This document shows, in pieces, positions 1 through 9,107 of a stretch of 64,000 nucleotides of DNA. Within the stretch, counting starts at the first letter, position 1; each line of letters starts with the position of its first letter. Source of the DNA: Paludibacteraceae bacterium. GTDB taxonomy: Bacteria > Bacteroidota > Bacteroidia > Bacteroidales > Paludibacteraceae. A model generated the notes under the pieces. The model saw nothing but the letters and a program-made list of their open reading frames with translations. It did not search any database and was not told where the DNA came from. A program made the translations under genes and the position numbers. The stretch covers positions 124,001-188,000 of the forward strand of contig JAFZPM010000047.1 in NCBI GenBank assembly GCA_017550335.1. Reading direction: 5' to 3'.

Positions 1-206
1 ATACGTTCGAGGTGAAGGTGGAGGTTAAACCAGAGTATTACACGGATGATATGAAGGGTATGTTGGAGTTGAAGAAGTCCATCACCCATAAGATACAGAA
101 CGTGATAGGCATCATGCCTGACGTCAAACTGGTGGAGCCTCGTTCCATCGAGAGAAGCGAGGGCAAGGTGAAGCGTGTGCTCGACAAACGTGTGTTTAAA
201 AACTAA
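1..206 (+). CDS. paaK: Phenylacetate-CoA ligase, C-terminal end (partial)
   Basis: Only the last 68 codons are inside the window; the frame is open from base 3 and enters from the left edge. The family ligates CoA to phenylacetate (or other aryl acids) via an acyl-adenylate. The visible part is the C-terminal lid domain of the AMP-binding family, with the typical ending around VKLVEPRSIERSEGKVKRV and a basic tail. In gut Bacteroidales this gene usually precedes an ACT-domain gene, as it does here (26 bases downstream), which supports the call. Catalytic motifs lie outside the window, so substrate specificity cannot be judged. Confidence 0.8.
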   Translation, partial: TFEVKVEVKPEYYTDDMKGMLELKKSITHKIQNVIGIMPDVKLVEPRSIERSEGKVKRVLDKRVFKN

Positions 207-231
207 TGGTATTATTAATTCTATTTTGAAT

Positions 232-666
232 ATGGCTAACGATAATATGATTGTGAAGCAATTGTCCGTGTTCTTGGAGAACAAGACGGGACGGTTGAAT
301 CATGTGGCTGAGATATTGGGTAAGGAAGGTATTAACATGACGGCTTTCAGCGTGGCTGACAACTCCGACTTCGGCATCCTCCGTGTGATTGTGCACGAGC
401 CGGAACGTGCCGCCAAGATTCTTCGCGATCACCTTTTTGCGGTGTCTCTTACGGATGTTATTTGCCTGAAAATCAGCAATACGGCAGGTTCTCTCTCCTC
501 TGTCCTCTCCATTTTGGAGAAGGAGGATATCTACATTGAGTATATGTACGCCTTTTCCGAGGGCGACGACGCGAATGTGGTGATCCGTCCGGACAAGTTC
601 GAGGAGTGCTTGGATGCTCTGAAACGGAATAACATCGTGATGTGGAATCGCGAGCAGATTGTTTAA
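232..666 (+). CDS. ACT-domain protein (tandem ACT, amino-acid-binding regulator)
   Basis: 144 residues, made of two ACT modules of about 70 residues: residues ~6-70 (KQLSVFLENKTGRLNHV) and ~73-140 (CLKISNTAGSLSSVLSILE). Stand-alone double-ACT proteins bind amino acids and are thought to sense or regulate amino-acid metabolism. They are often next to paaK/indolepyruvate oxidoreductase genes in Bacteroidales, which is the context here. No catalytic domain is present. The start was set at the ATG at 232; the ATG at 247 (MIVKQLSVF) is equally plausible and matches the usual start of the family. The reading frame continues upstream but overlaps paaK, so the longer version is unlikely. Confidence 0.85.
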   Translation: MANDNMIVKQLSVFLENKTGRLNHVAEILGKEGINMTAFSVADNSDFGILRVIVHEPERAAKILRDHLFAVSLTDVICLKISNTAGSLSSVLSILEKEDIYIEYMYAFSEGDDANVVIRPDKFEECLDALKRNNIVMWNREQIV

Positions 667-724
667 TGGGATGGCGGAGGGTGTCCATTCACCCTCTCCA
701 ACCTGTTTTTGTATCCTCCATGGG

Positions 725-1384
725 ATGATGGTTTTTACGGTGGAATCGAGTGTTTTAAAGGATAAGGACTTCCGCATGTATTTGTGGGTCTTGCTGTTGT
801 GCGTGCTAACTGTTTTCGGCTCGTATGACCCTACAGTGTGGCTTTTGGAGGTGGCTCCCGCCTTGTTGGGAATCCTTACTATCCTTATTTTGATAGCCAG
901 AGGGGTGCATTTCCCGCCTTTCCTGAACGCCGTCTTTATCATTCATGCGTTCATCCTTACGGTGGGTGGCTATTTCTCGTATGCCAGGGTGCCACTCTTT
1001 AACCCTGATGATTTCATGGGCCAGGCGTTGGGATGGACCCGCAACAATTACGACAAATTGGGCCATTTCATGCAAGGTTTTACCCCTTATCTGGCTTGCA
1101 GGCAACTGCTCGCGGTGAGGGGTGTGAAGCAGACGGGATTCTTCCCTATCTTCCTTGCGGTGAGTGTCTCCCTTGCGGTGAGTGCGCTCTATGAGTTGAT
1201 CGAATACTCCACATGCGTTTTCTCCGTCGATGGCGCTGATGATTTTGTGGGGTCGCAGGGAGATCCGTTCGATACGCAGACAGACATGTTGGGCGCATTC
1301 ATCGGGGCTTTGGCCGCTGTCTTTATTTTCCTGAAATTCAGATGGAAGACAAACTTAAATTCTTGTGATGAGACTGGTTGCTAA
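725..1384 (+). CDS. YjdF-like (DUF2238) integral membrane protein
   Basis: About 219 residues with five or six hydrophobic helices and the conserved features of the YjdF/DUF2238 family: the NYDKLGHFMQGF stretch in the middle and the ALYELIEY and QGDPFDTQTDM motifs near the C-terminus. The molecular function of this inner-membrane family is unknown. The start is uncertain: ATG at 725 or 728, or 776 just before the first clear membrane helix. The frame extends up to 659 but that leader has no hydrophobic or conserved character. The 3' end overlaps the following porin gene by 17 bases, suggesting translational coupling. Confidence 0.75.
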   Translation: MMVFTVESSVLKDKDFRMYLWVLLLCVLTVFGSYDPTVWLLEVAPALLGILTILILIARGVHFPPFLNAVFIIHAFILTVGGYFSYARVPLFNPDDFMGQALGWTRNNYDKLGHFMQGFTPYLACRQLLAVRGVKQTGFFPIFLAVSVSLAVSALYELIEYSTCVFSVDGADDFVGSQGDPFDTQTDMLGAFIGALAAVFIFLKFRWKTNLNSCDETGC

Positions 1385-3548
1385 TATATTTTTATCTTTT
1401 TCATTACTTATGGGGGTAATGACGGACGTCTGGGCTTCTGACTCCGATTCTTTGTCCTCATCTGCTCCCATTCCACCGACAAATTCCGACACATTGCTTT
1501 CTGCCGCGGGGAAGGATTCCGTCTCTGTCCGGGATTCGGCTGTCGCCCGAAAGTCCGTGAAGGATTCCTCCTTCGTTCCTTTGAAGGATCGGCAGATCTA
1601 TGGATGGCATTCGGACGGGGCGTTGGGGTTCCGCCGTGTGACGGAAATGGATACGACGATGGATCGGTTCTACATCAATAACCATCCGCTAAGGCATACG
1701 GTTAATCTACAGACGTTGGGTAACTTGGGCTCTCCGTCCCAGTCCGCCATATTCGCCGACCGGGTGAACAAGACGGATTTCTTGTTCTTCCGCCCTTATC
1801 AGAACTATTACCAGTCTATGGGCGATCTTGTTTTCTACAACACGAAAGATCCGTTCTCCATCTTAGAGTATTATGGTGGCGGTACCCATAACAGGGATAA
1901 CCGTTTCATCGATGGCTTGTTTACCGTGAATGCTAATTCCAAACTCAATTTCGGCATGTATGGAAATTGGACGAAGGCGTATGGTCCGTACCTCTCCCTC
2001 TCCACGAAATACCATAATTCAGGCTTCTTCTCTTCCTATGTGGGGGGCAGCTTCGAATACATGGCCGCCGTGTCGTTCAACGGTTTCGAATCGTACGAAA
2101 ACGGCGGTTTCACCGATGATAGGTATATCACGGACCCGAAAAACACGGGTAATATGGACCCGGTGAACGTGCCGGTCTACATCACGGATAATGCGTGGAA
2201 CAAGGTGCATAACTGGAATGCCTATTTGAACCTCAAGAAACATTTCGGCTTCGACCGTGAGGTGCCTGTCACGAAGGATTCCTCCACTTACGAGTTCGTT
2301 CCTGTCACTTCCATCGTCTATACGTTCGATATGGAGAGCGATTGGCGACGTTATATCGAGGAGAACCTGAACTCGGGAGGCATCAAGGTGGACAGTTTCT
2401 ACCGCGCGTATGGGCTGAACGACAAGGTCCTTTGCGATTCCCTCAACACGATGGATTCAACCCGTTTCTGGCGCTTGAACCAGCGCTTGGGCATCACGTT
2501 GAACGAGGAGTTTAACCGATTGATGAGGTTCGGTTTGGCTGGCTATCTGGCTTTCGATGTGAAAAAATACACGTATCTGGACCGTGAGAAGTCTTTGGCT
2601 TCCGGACCGACAACCCACGAGAATGACTCGTTGGGCTACTTGATGAATCCACAGTACAGCGTGACGTATAGACGGAAATTGGGTGTCGGCGCCAAACTGT
2701 CCAAACATAATGGAGAGGCTTTCACCTATGATTTCTTCGGTGAATACTACTTTTTTGACGAGAAGGAGAAGGCGGGTAGCCTTAATTTGGGAGGAACACT
2801 CTCCAGTAAGGCGAACTGGGGTAAACAGCGCGTGGAGATCGAGGCGAATGCCAGATATGACCGTGAATGCCCTGATTTCTTCGAGGAATATTACTTCTCG
2901 AACCATCTGTTTTGGGAAAGGGACTTCGATTACAAGAACACGTTGACGGTCGACGGTTCCCTTCGCTTCCCTTCGTTCTCCTTCTACGAGAAGCTGGGGC
3001 TCTCCGCTTCTGTGGAGTTGCAGAATCTCTCGAATTATATCTATTGGGATAAAAATGCGTTGCCTCGTCAGCATGACGGGACAATCCAGTTGCTTTCTTT
3101 CTCCCTTAGGGAGCGTGTTAGCGTGTGGCGGTTCCATTGGGACAATGACTTCGTCTTCCAGAAATGTAGCGAGGAGGATGTGCTTCCTCTCCCTGCCCTG
3201 AACTGGTATTCCACCGCATATCTGAGATTCGATAATCTGTTCCATGTGTTGAATCTGCAAATAGGTGTGGACGCCCGCTGGAATTCGGCTTATTACGCAC
3301 CGAACTATATGCCGGCCACGGGACAATTCTTCTTGCAGGATCCGGATAGCGAGCTGTATCAGAAATATGGAGATTATATGCATATGAACGCATACCTGAA
3401 TTTCCAGCTGAAAAGGGCCCGTTTCTATCTGCAAATGAACCATTTGAACAAGTTATGGACCAATAATCATAATTCTATGTATATGCGCGGCTATGCGATG
3501 GATCCTTCTTATCTGAAGTTCGGTCTGTCCGTGGTACTGCGTCATTGA
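1368..3548 (+). CDS. Putative porin, outer-membrane beta-barrel
   Basis: 726 residues. It begins with a signal peptide (MRLVANIFLSFSLLMGV, cleavage near VWA-SD), followed by a Ser/Asp-rich linker (~25-65) and then a long beta-strand-rich body with alternating aromatic and polar residues and many FY/YF pairs, ending in a strand-like C-terminus. This matches the Bacteroidota 'putative porin' family (PF14121). By family it should form a channel in the outer membrane; its substrate is unknown. The ATG at 1368 was chosen over the GTG at 1365. It overlaps the YjdF-like gene and lies 24 bases before ligA, so the three may be co-transcribed. Confidence 0.8.
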   Translation: MRLVANIFLSFSLLMGVMTDVWASDSDSLSSSAPIPPTNSDTLLSAAGKDSVSVRDSAVARKSVKDSSFVPLKDRQIYGWHSDGALGFRRVTEMDTTMDRFYINNHPLRHTVNLQTLGNLGSPSQSAIFADRVNKTDFLFFRPYQNYYQSMGDLVFYNTKDPFSILEYYGGGTHNRDNRFIDGLFTVNANSKLNFGMYGNWTKAYGPYLSLSTKYHNSGFFSSYVGGSFEYMAAVSFNGFESYENGGFTDDRYITDPKNTGNMDPVNVPVYITDNAWNKVHNWNAYLNLKKHFGFDREVPVTKDSSTYEFVPVTSIVYTFDMESDWRRYIEENLNSGGIKVDSFYRAYGLNDKVLCDSLNTMDSTRFWRLNQRLGITLNEEFNRLMRFGLAGYLAFDVKKYTYLDREKSLASGPTTHENDSLGYLMNPQYSVTYRRKLGVGAKLSKHNGEAFTYDFFGEYYFFDEKEKAGSLNLGGTLSSKANWGKQRVEIEANARYDRECPDFFEEYYFSNHLFWERDFDYKNTLTVDGSLRFPSFSFYEKLGLSASVELQNLSNYIYWDKNALPRQHDGTIQLLSFSLRERVSVWRFHWDNDFVFQKCSEEDVLPLPALNWYSTAYLRFDNLFHVLNLQIGVDARWNSAYYAPNYMPATGQFFLQDPDSELYQKYGDYMHMNAYLNFQLKRARFYLQMNHLNKLWTNNHNSMYMRGYAMDPSYLKFGLSVVLRH

Positions 3549-3572
3549 TTCTTTTTATTTGGGAGGATCGTT

Positions 3573-5576
3573 ATGAATGCTGAACAGCAACGGATACTTT
3601 CTCTGCGTGAGGAGTTGAATCGTCACAACTACGATTATTATGTCTTGTCCAACCCTACGATCTCTGATTTCGAGTTCGACCAGAAAATGAGGGAACTGCA
3701 GGACTTGGAGGCTCTCCATCCTGAAATGGATGATCCGAATTCTCCTTCCAGGCGTGTGGGAAGTGACCTTTCCATCGAGTTTAAGCAGGTGAAGCATCAA
3801 TATCCTATGCTTTCCTTGGGTAATACTTATTCGCAGTCTGAGGTGGCGGATTTCTTCGACCGTGTCAGCCGTGGTTTGGGGGGTGCGCCGTTTGAGATTG
3901 TCTGCGAGTTGAAATATGACGGTACCTCAATCTCTTTGGTCTATGAAGAGGGTAGGCTCGTGCGCGCGGTGACCCGTGGCGACGGTGAAAAGGGCGATGA
4001 CGTGACCGAAAATGTCCGGACGATCCGGACGATCCCTTTGATCCTTTCAGGAGACGGATACCCGTCCAATTTCGAGATACGCGGCGAGATCCTCATGCCT
4101 TGGGCATCGTTCGAGGAATTGAACCGTAAGCGCGCGGAGCAGGAGGAACCTCTTTTCGCTAACCCGAGGAATGCCGCTTCTGGTTCACTGAAGCAGCAGA
4201 ACTCCAAAATCGTGGCGGAACGTAAATTGGATTCTTATCTCTACTATCTGTTGGGCGAGGAATTGCCGGCAGATACCCACTACGATAACTTACAGGCCGC
4301 CAAGTCTTGGGGCTTCAAGGTGTCGGACGCGATGCGTAAGTGCCGTACCTTGCAGGAGGTCTTCGATTTCATCAACTATTGGGATGTCGAACGGAAGAAT
4401 CTTCCGGTGGCTACGGATGGTATTGTATTGAAAGTCAATTCCATAGCTCAGCAGAAGGAGCTGGGATATACCTCTAAGACGCCAAGGTGGGCGATCGCTT
4501 ATAAGTTTCAGGCGGAACGGGCTTGTACTAGACTGAACTCCATCTCCTATCAGGTGGGAAGGACGGGCGCGATCACACCAGTGGCGAATCTGGACCCTGT
4601 CCAGTTGTCTGGTACGGTGGTGAAGCGCGCTTCCTTGCATAATGCCGATTTCATCGAGAGTTTGGATCTTCATATCGGTGATATGGTCTACGTCGAAAAA
4701 GGCGGTGAAATCATCCCTAAAATCGTGGGAGTCGATATGGATGCGAGGGCGAATAGCGGTGAAAAGGCCCTTTTTGTGGATGTCTGCCCCGAATGCGGCG
4801 CGAAGCTGGTACGCATAGAGGGGGAAGCCGCCCATTACTGCCCTAACGATGAGGCTTGTCCGCCTCAGATTAAGGGGAAGATGGAGCATTTCGTCAGCCG
4901 TAAGGCAATGAATATCAATATCGGAGAGGAGAGCATAGACTATTTCTTCAGGAAGGGTCTGTTGAAGGATTCGTCTGATTTCTATACGTTGAAGGAAACC
5001 GATCTTTCCGGTTTGGAGAGATGGGGCGCCCAAAGCGCTAAGAATCTGGTGGATAGTATCGCTGATTCTAAAAATGTGCCTTTCGACCGAGTTTTATTCG
5101 CCTTGGGCATCCGCTATGTGGGGGCCACGACCGCTAAGAAATTGGCGAATGAACTGCGTTGCATAGAGGAGATCGAGACGGCCAGCTTCGACAGGTTGGT
5201 GCAGGTCGATGAGATCGGTGACCGTATCGCTTTGAGCATCATGGATTATTTCCGGAATCCTAAGAATGTGGCTTTCGTCAACCGTTTGAAGGAGGCTGGC
5301 CTCCAATTCGCGATGAAGGACGAGGAGAACCGTCTGAGCGACTCCTTGGGAGGAAAAAGCTTCGTCATCAGCGGAACGTTCGAGCGCCATTCGAGGGACG
5401 AACTTAAGGAACTCATCGAACGCCATGGTGGCAAAAACGTCTCCTCCATATCCTCGAAAACCGATTATCTTTTGGCCGGGGCGAATATGGGTCCCGCCAA
5501 GTTGGAGAAGGCTCAAAAGTTAAATATTAAGATGATTTCGGAGTCAGATTTCGAAAAAATGATTGCGGAAGTCTGA
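3573..5576 (+). CDS. ligA: NAD-dependent DNA ligase LigA
   Basis: 667 residues, the normal length for the family. It seals nicks during replication and repair using NAD+. The adenylation lysine is K114 in [11 protein letters not shown]; the domain order Ia / nucleotidyltransferase / OB / four-Cys zinc finger (CPECG at ~409 and two later Cys) / HhH / BRCT (~590-667) is complete. The start is well supported: ATG at 3573 is preceded by a GGAGG at 3561-3565, an unusually good Shine-Dalgarno match for this organism. It is followed by a DUF6913-like gene and dapA, a common Bacteroidales order. Confidence 0.97.
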   Translation: MNAEQQRILSLREELNRHNYDYYVLSNPTISDFEFDQKMRELQDLEALHPEMDDPNSPSRRVGSDLSIEFKQVKHQYPMLSLGNTYSQSEVADFFDRVSRGLGGAPFEIVCELKYDGTSISLVYEEGRLVRAVTRGDGEKGDDVTENVRTIRTIPLILSGDGYPSNFEIRGEILMPWASFEELNRKRAEQEEPLFANPRNAASGSLKQQNSKIVAERKLDSYLYYLLGEELPADTHYDNLQAAKSWGFKVSDAMRKCRTLQEVFDFINYWDVERKNLPVATDGIVLKVNSIAQQKELGYTSKTPRWAIAYKFQAERACTRLNSISYQVGRTGAITPVANLDPVQLSGTVVKRASLHNADFIESLDLHIGDMVYVEKGGEIIPKIVGVDMDARANSGEKALFVDVCPECGAKLVRIEGEAAHYCPNDEACPPQIKGKMEHFVSRKAMNINIGEESIDYFFRKGLLKDSSDFYTLKETDLSGLERWGAQSAKNLVDSIADSKNVPFDRVLFALGIRYVGATTAKKLANELRCIEEIETASFDRLVQVDEIGDRIALSIMDYFRNPKNVAFVNRLKEAGLQFAMKDEENRLSDSLGGKSFVISGTFERHSRDELKELIERHGGKNVSSISSKTDYLLAGANMGPAKLEKAQKLNIKMISESDFEKMIAEV

Positions 5577-5591
5577 AAATGACTATATTTG
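5562..5591 (+). promoter_or_regulatory. Bacteroidales-type promoter inside the end of ligA
   Basis: ATTG at 5562-5565 and TATATTTG at 5584-5591 are separated by 18 bases, matching the TTTG / TAnnTTTG pattern of the primary Bacteroidota sigma factor. It lies over the ligA stop codon and 24 bases before the next ATG, so it probably gives the following small gene its own transcript. Confidence 0.6.
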
Positions 5592-5615
5592 CACATCCGT
5601 TGTTCGGACGTATTA

Positions 5616-6161
5616 ATGAAGGGACTCATGTTTTTTGAACTGAAAAGGAAATACATCGATAGTTGCGCCAAGTCTTTCGTGAAGAAGATGAAGCAGCCAC
5701 GTGATAAAAGGTTCATCAATTGGAACGACGTGAAGAGCGTCGTCATATTGTTGGATGCTGAACATATCAATCATGCCAAATTGGCGAAATTATACCAGAT
5801 GGTCTCCGATAAAAAGGCGAAAATATGGTGTATGATCCCTAAGTATGATCCTCGTACGGGCGATTCCGAGAAAGTATTCTTTTTTGACACGAAATCCATT
5901 TCTTTTTTGGAGAAGCCGAATAATATCATCACGGGAAAGTTCATCTCCGATCCGTTCGATGTCCTGATCGATTTGACGAGGAAGGAGTCGCTTCCCCTTA
6001 AGTATCTGGCTACCATATCCTCCGCCCATTGCAAATGTGGCTTGGATAGGCCCTTTTACGATTTCTACGATCTGAGGATGTCCATGCAGGGCAACCCGAC
6101 GGAAGAACAATTATTGGAACAAGTATTATTTTACCTTAAGACAATAGGGACAAAGGCATAA
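5616..6161 (+). CDS. DUF6913-like Bacteroidales protein of unknown function
   Basis: 181 residues, soluble, with no signal peptide. I recognise it as the small protein that sits between ligA and dapA in many Bacteroidales (family I know as DUF6913). It begins with a basic helix (FFELKRKYIDSC), then an alternating alpha/beta pattern including VVILLDAEHINH, a DPFDVLIDLTRKES block and a C-terminal DLRMSMQGNPTEEQLLEQVL helix. No catalytic motif is apparent and its role is unknown. ATG at 5616 was chosen, with the internal ATG at 5628 as an alternative. A promoter at 5562-5591 precedes it. Confidence 0.65.
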   Translation: MKGLMFFELKRKYIDSCAKSFVKKMKQPRDKRFINWNDVKSVVILLDAEHINHAKLAKLYQMVSDKKAKIWCMIPKYDPRTGDSEKVFFFDTKSISFLEKPNNIITGKFISDPFDVLIDLTRKESLPLKYLATISSAHCKCGLDRPFYDFYDLRMSMQGNPTEEQLLEQVLFYLKTIGTKA

Positions 6162-6204
6162 TTTTGTTATCTTCGCGCCCGAAAGGAAAGTTTTGTGATA
6201 GTCT

Positions 6205-7098
6205 ATGGTACAGACGAAGTTTACAGGGTTGGGAATCGCTTTGATAACCCCATTCAAGGAAGATGAGAGTGTCGATTATGATGCGCTTGGTAGGTTGTTG
6301 GACTATCAGTTGCAGAACGGAATCGACTATTTGGTCGTGTTGGGTACTACGGCTGAAACGCCGACATTGACTGATGATGAGAAAAAAAATATTATCCGAT
6401 TTGTGCAGAATAAGGTGAAGGGCTCAGTGCCTATTGTATTGGGCTTGGGTGGTAATTGCACCAGGGTGATTGTCGAAAAGCTTAAAAACGACGATTTCAC
6501 CGGCATTGATGCGATCCTTTCCGTTGTGCCTTATTATAACAAACCTTCTCAAGAGGGTATGTACCAACATTATAAGGCGATCGCCGAGGCTTCTCCGGTG
6601 CCGGTCATCATGTATAATATACCGGGCAGGACAGGTGTTAATATGCAGGTCGATACCACCATCCGCTTGGCCCGCGAGTTCGATAAGATCATAGCCATCA
6701 AGGAGGCGAGCGGCAATATGGACCAGATCAACGATATCATCAAGAGAAAACCGAAGGATTTCATGGTCATTTCGGGCGATGATGGCATCACCTATCCGTT
6801 GATTACGATGGGTGCGCAGGGCGTTATCTCCGTCATCGGAAACGCTTTCCCTAAGGAGTTTGGCCGAATGGTTAGACTCTCATTGCAAGGGGATTACGAA
6901 TCTGCACGACAGATCCACCAAAAGTTCACGGATCTTTTCGACCTCTTGTTCGTGGATGGCAATCCGGCGGGTGCTAAGTGTATGCTTTCATTGATGGGCT
7001 ATATCCATAATAAACTCAGGTTGCCGCTGGTGCCGACTCGCATGGTGACCTATGATAAAATCCGTGAGGTGCTGAACGGCCTGAATATCAAATGTTAG
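6205..7098 (+). CDS. dapA: 4-hydroxy-tetrahydrodipicolinate synthase
   Basis: 297 residues. It condenses pyruvate with aspartate semialdehyde, the first committed step to diaminopimelate and lysine. The TIM-barrel family motifs are intact: the GTTAETPTL loop (Thr48/49), the VPYYNKP region (Tyr110/111), MYNIPGRTG (Tyr137) and the Schiff-base lysine K166 in AIKEASGN. A possible weak promoter element, TATCTTCG, lies at 6168-6175 in the 43-base gap before the gene. truA follows 21 bases downstream. Confidence 0.96.
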   Translation: MVQTKFTGLGIALITPFKEDESVDYDALGRLLDYQLQNGIDYLVVLGTTAETPTLTDDEKKNIIRFVQNKVKGSVPIVLGLGGNCTRVIVEKLKNDDFTGIDAILSVVPYYNKPSQEGMYQHYKAIAEASPVPVIMYNIPGRTGVNMQVDTTIRLAREFDKIIAIKEASGNMDQINDIIKRKPKDFMVISGDDGITYPLITMGAQGVISVIGNAFPKEFGRMVRLSLQGDYESARQIHQKFTDLFDLLFVDGNPAGAKCMLSLMGYIHNKLRLPLVPTRMVTYDKIREVLNGLNIKC

Positions 7099-7119
7099 CG
7101 TTTCCATCGGATTTTTTCC

Positions 7120-7848
7120 ATGCGTTATTTGATATGTTTTTCATATAAGGGAACTAATTATCATGGATGGCAAATCCAGCCTAATGAGGTGACCGTCCAG
7201 TCTGTCCTCACTGAATCCTTGTCGTTGGTCTTACGGCAAGAAATAGAGCTGGTGGGGGCGGGTAGGACCGATGCGGGTGTCCATGCCAAACGCATGTTCG
7301 CCCACTTCGATTTTGACGGTGAAATCGCTGATTTTGAATCACTCTCGAATAAATTGAATAGCCTTTTGCCTTGCGATATATCCGTGTTCGGCGTGAAAAG
7401 GGTGGCGGATGATTTTCATGCCCGTTTCGACGCTAAGTCGAGAACGTACAAGTATTACATTTCCAGAAGGAAAAATCCATTTTTGAGCGATTTATCCGCA
7501 AAAATGACCTTCCCCCTTAATGTGGATAGGATGAACGAGGCGGCTAAGGCGCTCTTCGATTACACTGATTTCACCAGTTTCAGCAAGGTCCATACGGATG
7601 TGAAGACCAACAATTGCAGAATCATGCGGGCGGAGTGGGCTTTTGAGGAGGATTGCCTCGTCTTTACGATCCAGGCTGACCGCTTCCTCCGAAATATGGT
7701 GAGGGCTATCGTCGGCACTATGCTGGAAGTGGGGAAGGGTAAACTGGATGTGGATGGATTCAGACGCATCATCGAGGAGAAGAATCGTTGTTCGGCTGGT
7801 ACCTCCGCTCCTGCGGAAGGCCTCTTCTTGTGTGATGTTGAATATTGA
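7120..7848 (+). CDS. truA: tRNA pseudouridine(38-40) synthase TruA
   Basis: 242 residues. It isomerises uridines 38-40 in the anticodon stem-loop of many tRNAs. The catalytic aspartate is D51 in the motif [11 protein letters not shown], and the family block [14 protein letters not shown] and the C-terminal [17 protein letters not shown] motif are present. It sits 21 bases after dapA and probably belongs to the same transcript. The polysaccharide locus starts 62 bases further on. Confidence 0.96.
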   Translation: MRYLICFSYKGTNYHGWQIQPNEVTVQSVLTESLSLVLRQEIELVGAGRTDAGVHAKRMFAHFDFDGEIADFESLSNKLNSLLPCDISVFGVKRVADDFHARFDAKSRTYKYYISRRKNPFLSDLSAKMTFPLNVDRMNEAAKALFDYTDFTSFSKVHTDVKTNNCRIMRAEWAFEEDCLVFTIQADRFLRNMVRAIVGTMLEVGKGKLDVDGFRRIIEEKNRCSAGTSAPAEGLFLCDVEY

Positions 7849-7910
7849 CGACGAACCTAATGGTCGTGTTATTGCGTTGATTTATTGTAACTTGCCTAAA
7901 TACTTCGCTT

Positions 7911-9038
7911 ATGGAACAGATTCCCATGGTTGACTTGAAAAGTCAATATTTGAAAATAAAGGACGAGGTGGATGCGGCCATTCAGGAGGTGCTGGATTCG
8001 ACCGCCTTCGTGCGGGGCGAGGCGGTTTCCCGTTTCCAACGTCATTTTGAGGAGTATCTGGGCGTCAAACATGTCATCCCCGTGGGGAATGGCACGGATG
8101 CATTGCAAATAGCGCTGATGTCTTTGGGGTTACGGCCTGGCGATGAGGTCATTACACCCACATTCACGTTCATAGCCACCGTCGAGGTGGTCGCTCTGCT
8201 GGGGCTTACGCCTGTCTTCGTGGACGTTGACCCATATACTTTCTGTATGACGCCCGAGGCTGTGGAAAAGGCGATTACGCCGAGGACGAAGGCAATTGTC
8301 CCTGTTCATCTGTTCGGACAGAACGCGGAGATGGAGACAATCCTGAAGATTGCGGAAAAACATCATATATTTGTGGTCGAGGATGCTTGCCAGTCGGTGG
8401 GCTCCGAGTTCAAATTCTCCGATGGAATCGTGAAAAAATCCGGTTGCATGGGTCATTTCGGATGTACCTCTTTCTTCCCTTCCAAGAACTTGGGATGCTT
8501 CGGGGATGGTGGCGCTTTGTTCACCGACGATGACGATTTGGCGGATGCCGCCCGATGCATAGCGAACCATGGCATGAAGGTGCGGTATCATCATGATCGG
8601 GTGGGGGTGAACTCCCGGTTGGATACCCTGCAGGCCGCCATTCTGGATGTCAAATTGAGCCATTTGGGTGAATATATAGCAAGCAGACAAGCCTCCGCTT
8701 CTTTGTATGACGAGCTTTTGTCGGATATCCCGCAGGTGGTTATCCCCCGTCAGACTTCGTGGTCGACCCATTCCTATCACCAGTACACCATCCAGGTGCC
8801 TGCGGGAAAAAGGGACTCTCTGCAAATTTTTTTGCGGGAGAATGGTATCCCTTCTATGATATATTATCCAATTCCATTACATTTGCAAAAGGCTTACGGC
8901 AACTACGGTTACAAGGAGGGTGATTTCCCTGTGGCGGAACGCTTGTCCAAGGAGGTGTTGTCTTTGCCGATGCATTCGGAGCTACGGGAGGATGTGTTGA
9001 CCGTTATCACGCGGAAAATACATGAGTTTTTTGTGTGA
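7911..9038 (+). CDS. WbpE-like sugar-nucleotide aminotransferase (DegT/DnrJ/EryC1)
   Basis: 375 residues, a PLP-dependent aminotransferase. Seen: VGNGTDALQIAL (PLP phosphate site), VVEDACQSVGSEF (Asp for the PLP ring) and the internal aldimine lysine in FFPSKNLGCFGDGG. It most resembles WbpE/WlbC, which aminate the 3-keto group of UDP-GlcNAc-uronate. A WbpD-like acetyltransferase and an NAD(P) oxidoreductase a little downstream complete a UDP-2,3-diacetamido-uronate pathway, which favours that reading. A 4-amino sugar substrate is the alternative. First gene of the polysaccharide locus; a possible TACTTCG element lies just before the start. Confidence 0.8.
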   Translation: MEQIPMVDLKSQYLKIKDEVDAAIQEVLDSTAFVRGEAVSRFQRHFEEYLGVKHVIPVGNGTDALQIALMSLGLRPGDEVITPTFTFIATVEVVALLGLTPVFVDVDPYTFCMTPEAVEKAITPRTKAIVPVHLFGQNAEMETILKIAEKHHIFVVEDACQSVGSEFKFSDGIVKKSGCMGHFGCTSFFPSKNLGCFGDGGALFTDDDDLADAARCIANHGMKVRYHHDRVGVNSRLDTLQAAILDVKLSHLGEYIASRQASASLYDELLSDIPQVVIPRQTSWSTHSYHQYTIQVPAGKRDSLQIFLRENGIPSMIYYPIPLHLQKAYGNYGYKEGDFPVAERLSKEVLSLPMHSELREDVLTVITRKIHEFFV

Positions 9039-9107
9039 TGGATGTGTTCCGTCCGAGGAATTATGATTTGATTTTTGTAGATTGTAAATTGTAAATATAA
9101 CAGAAAT

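Noticed and set aside
196..942. Long open frame on the minus strand opposite the ACT and YjdF-like genes
   Set aside because: Its translation is low in hydrophobic core patterns and it mirrors strongly supported genes on the other strand. Similar antisense frames at 2457-3443, 12631-13596, 36434-37435 and 44746-45510 were dropped for the same reason.
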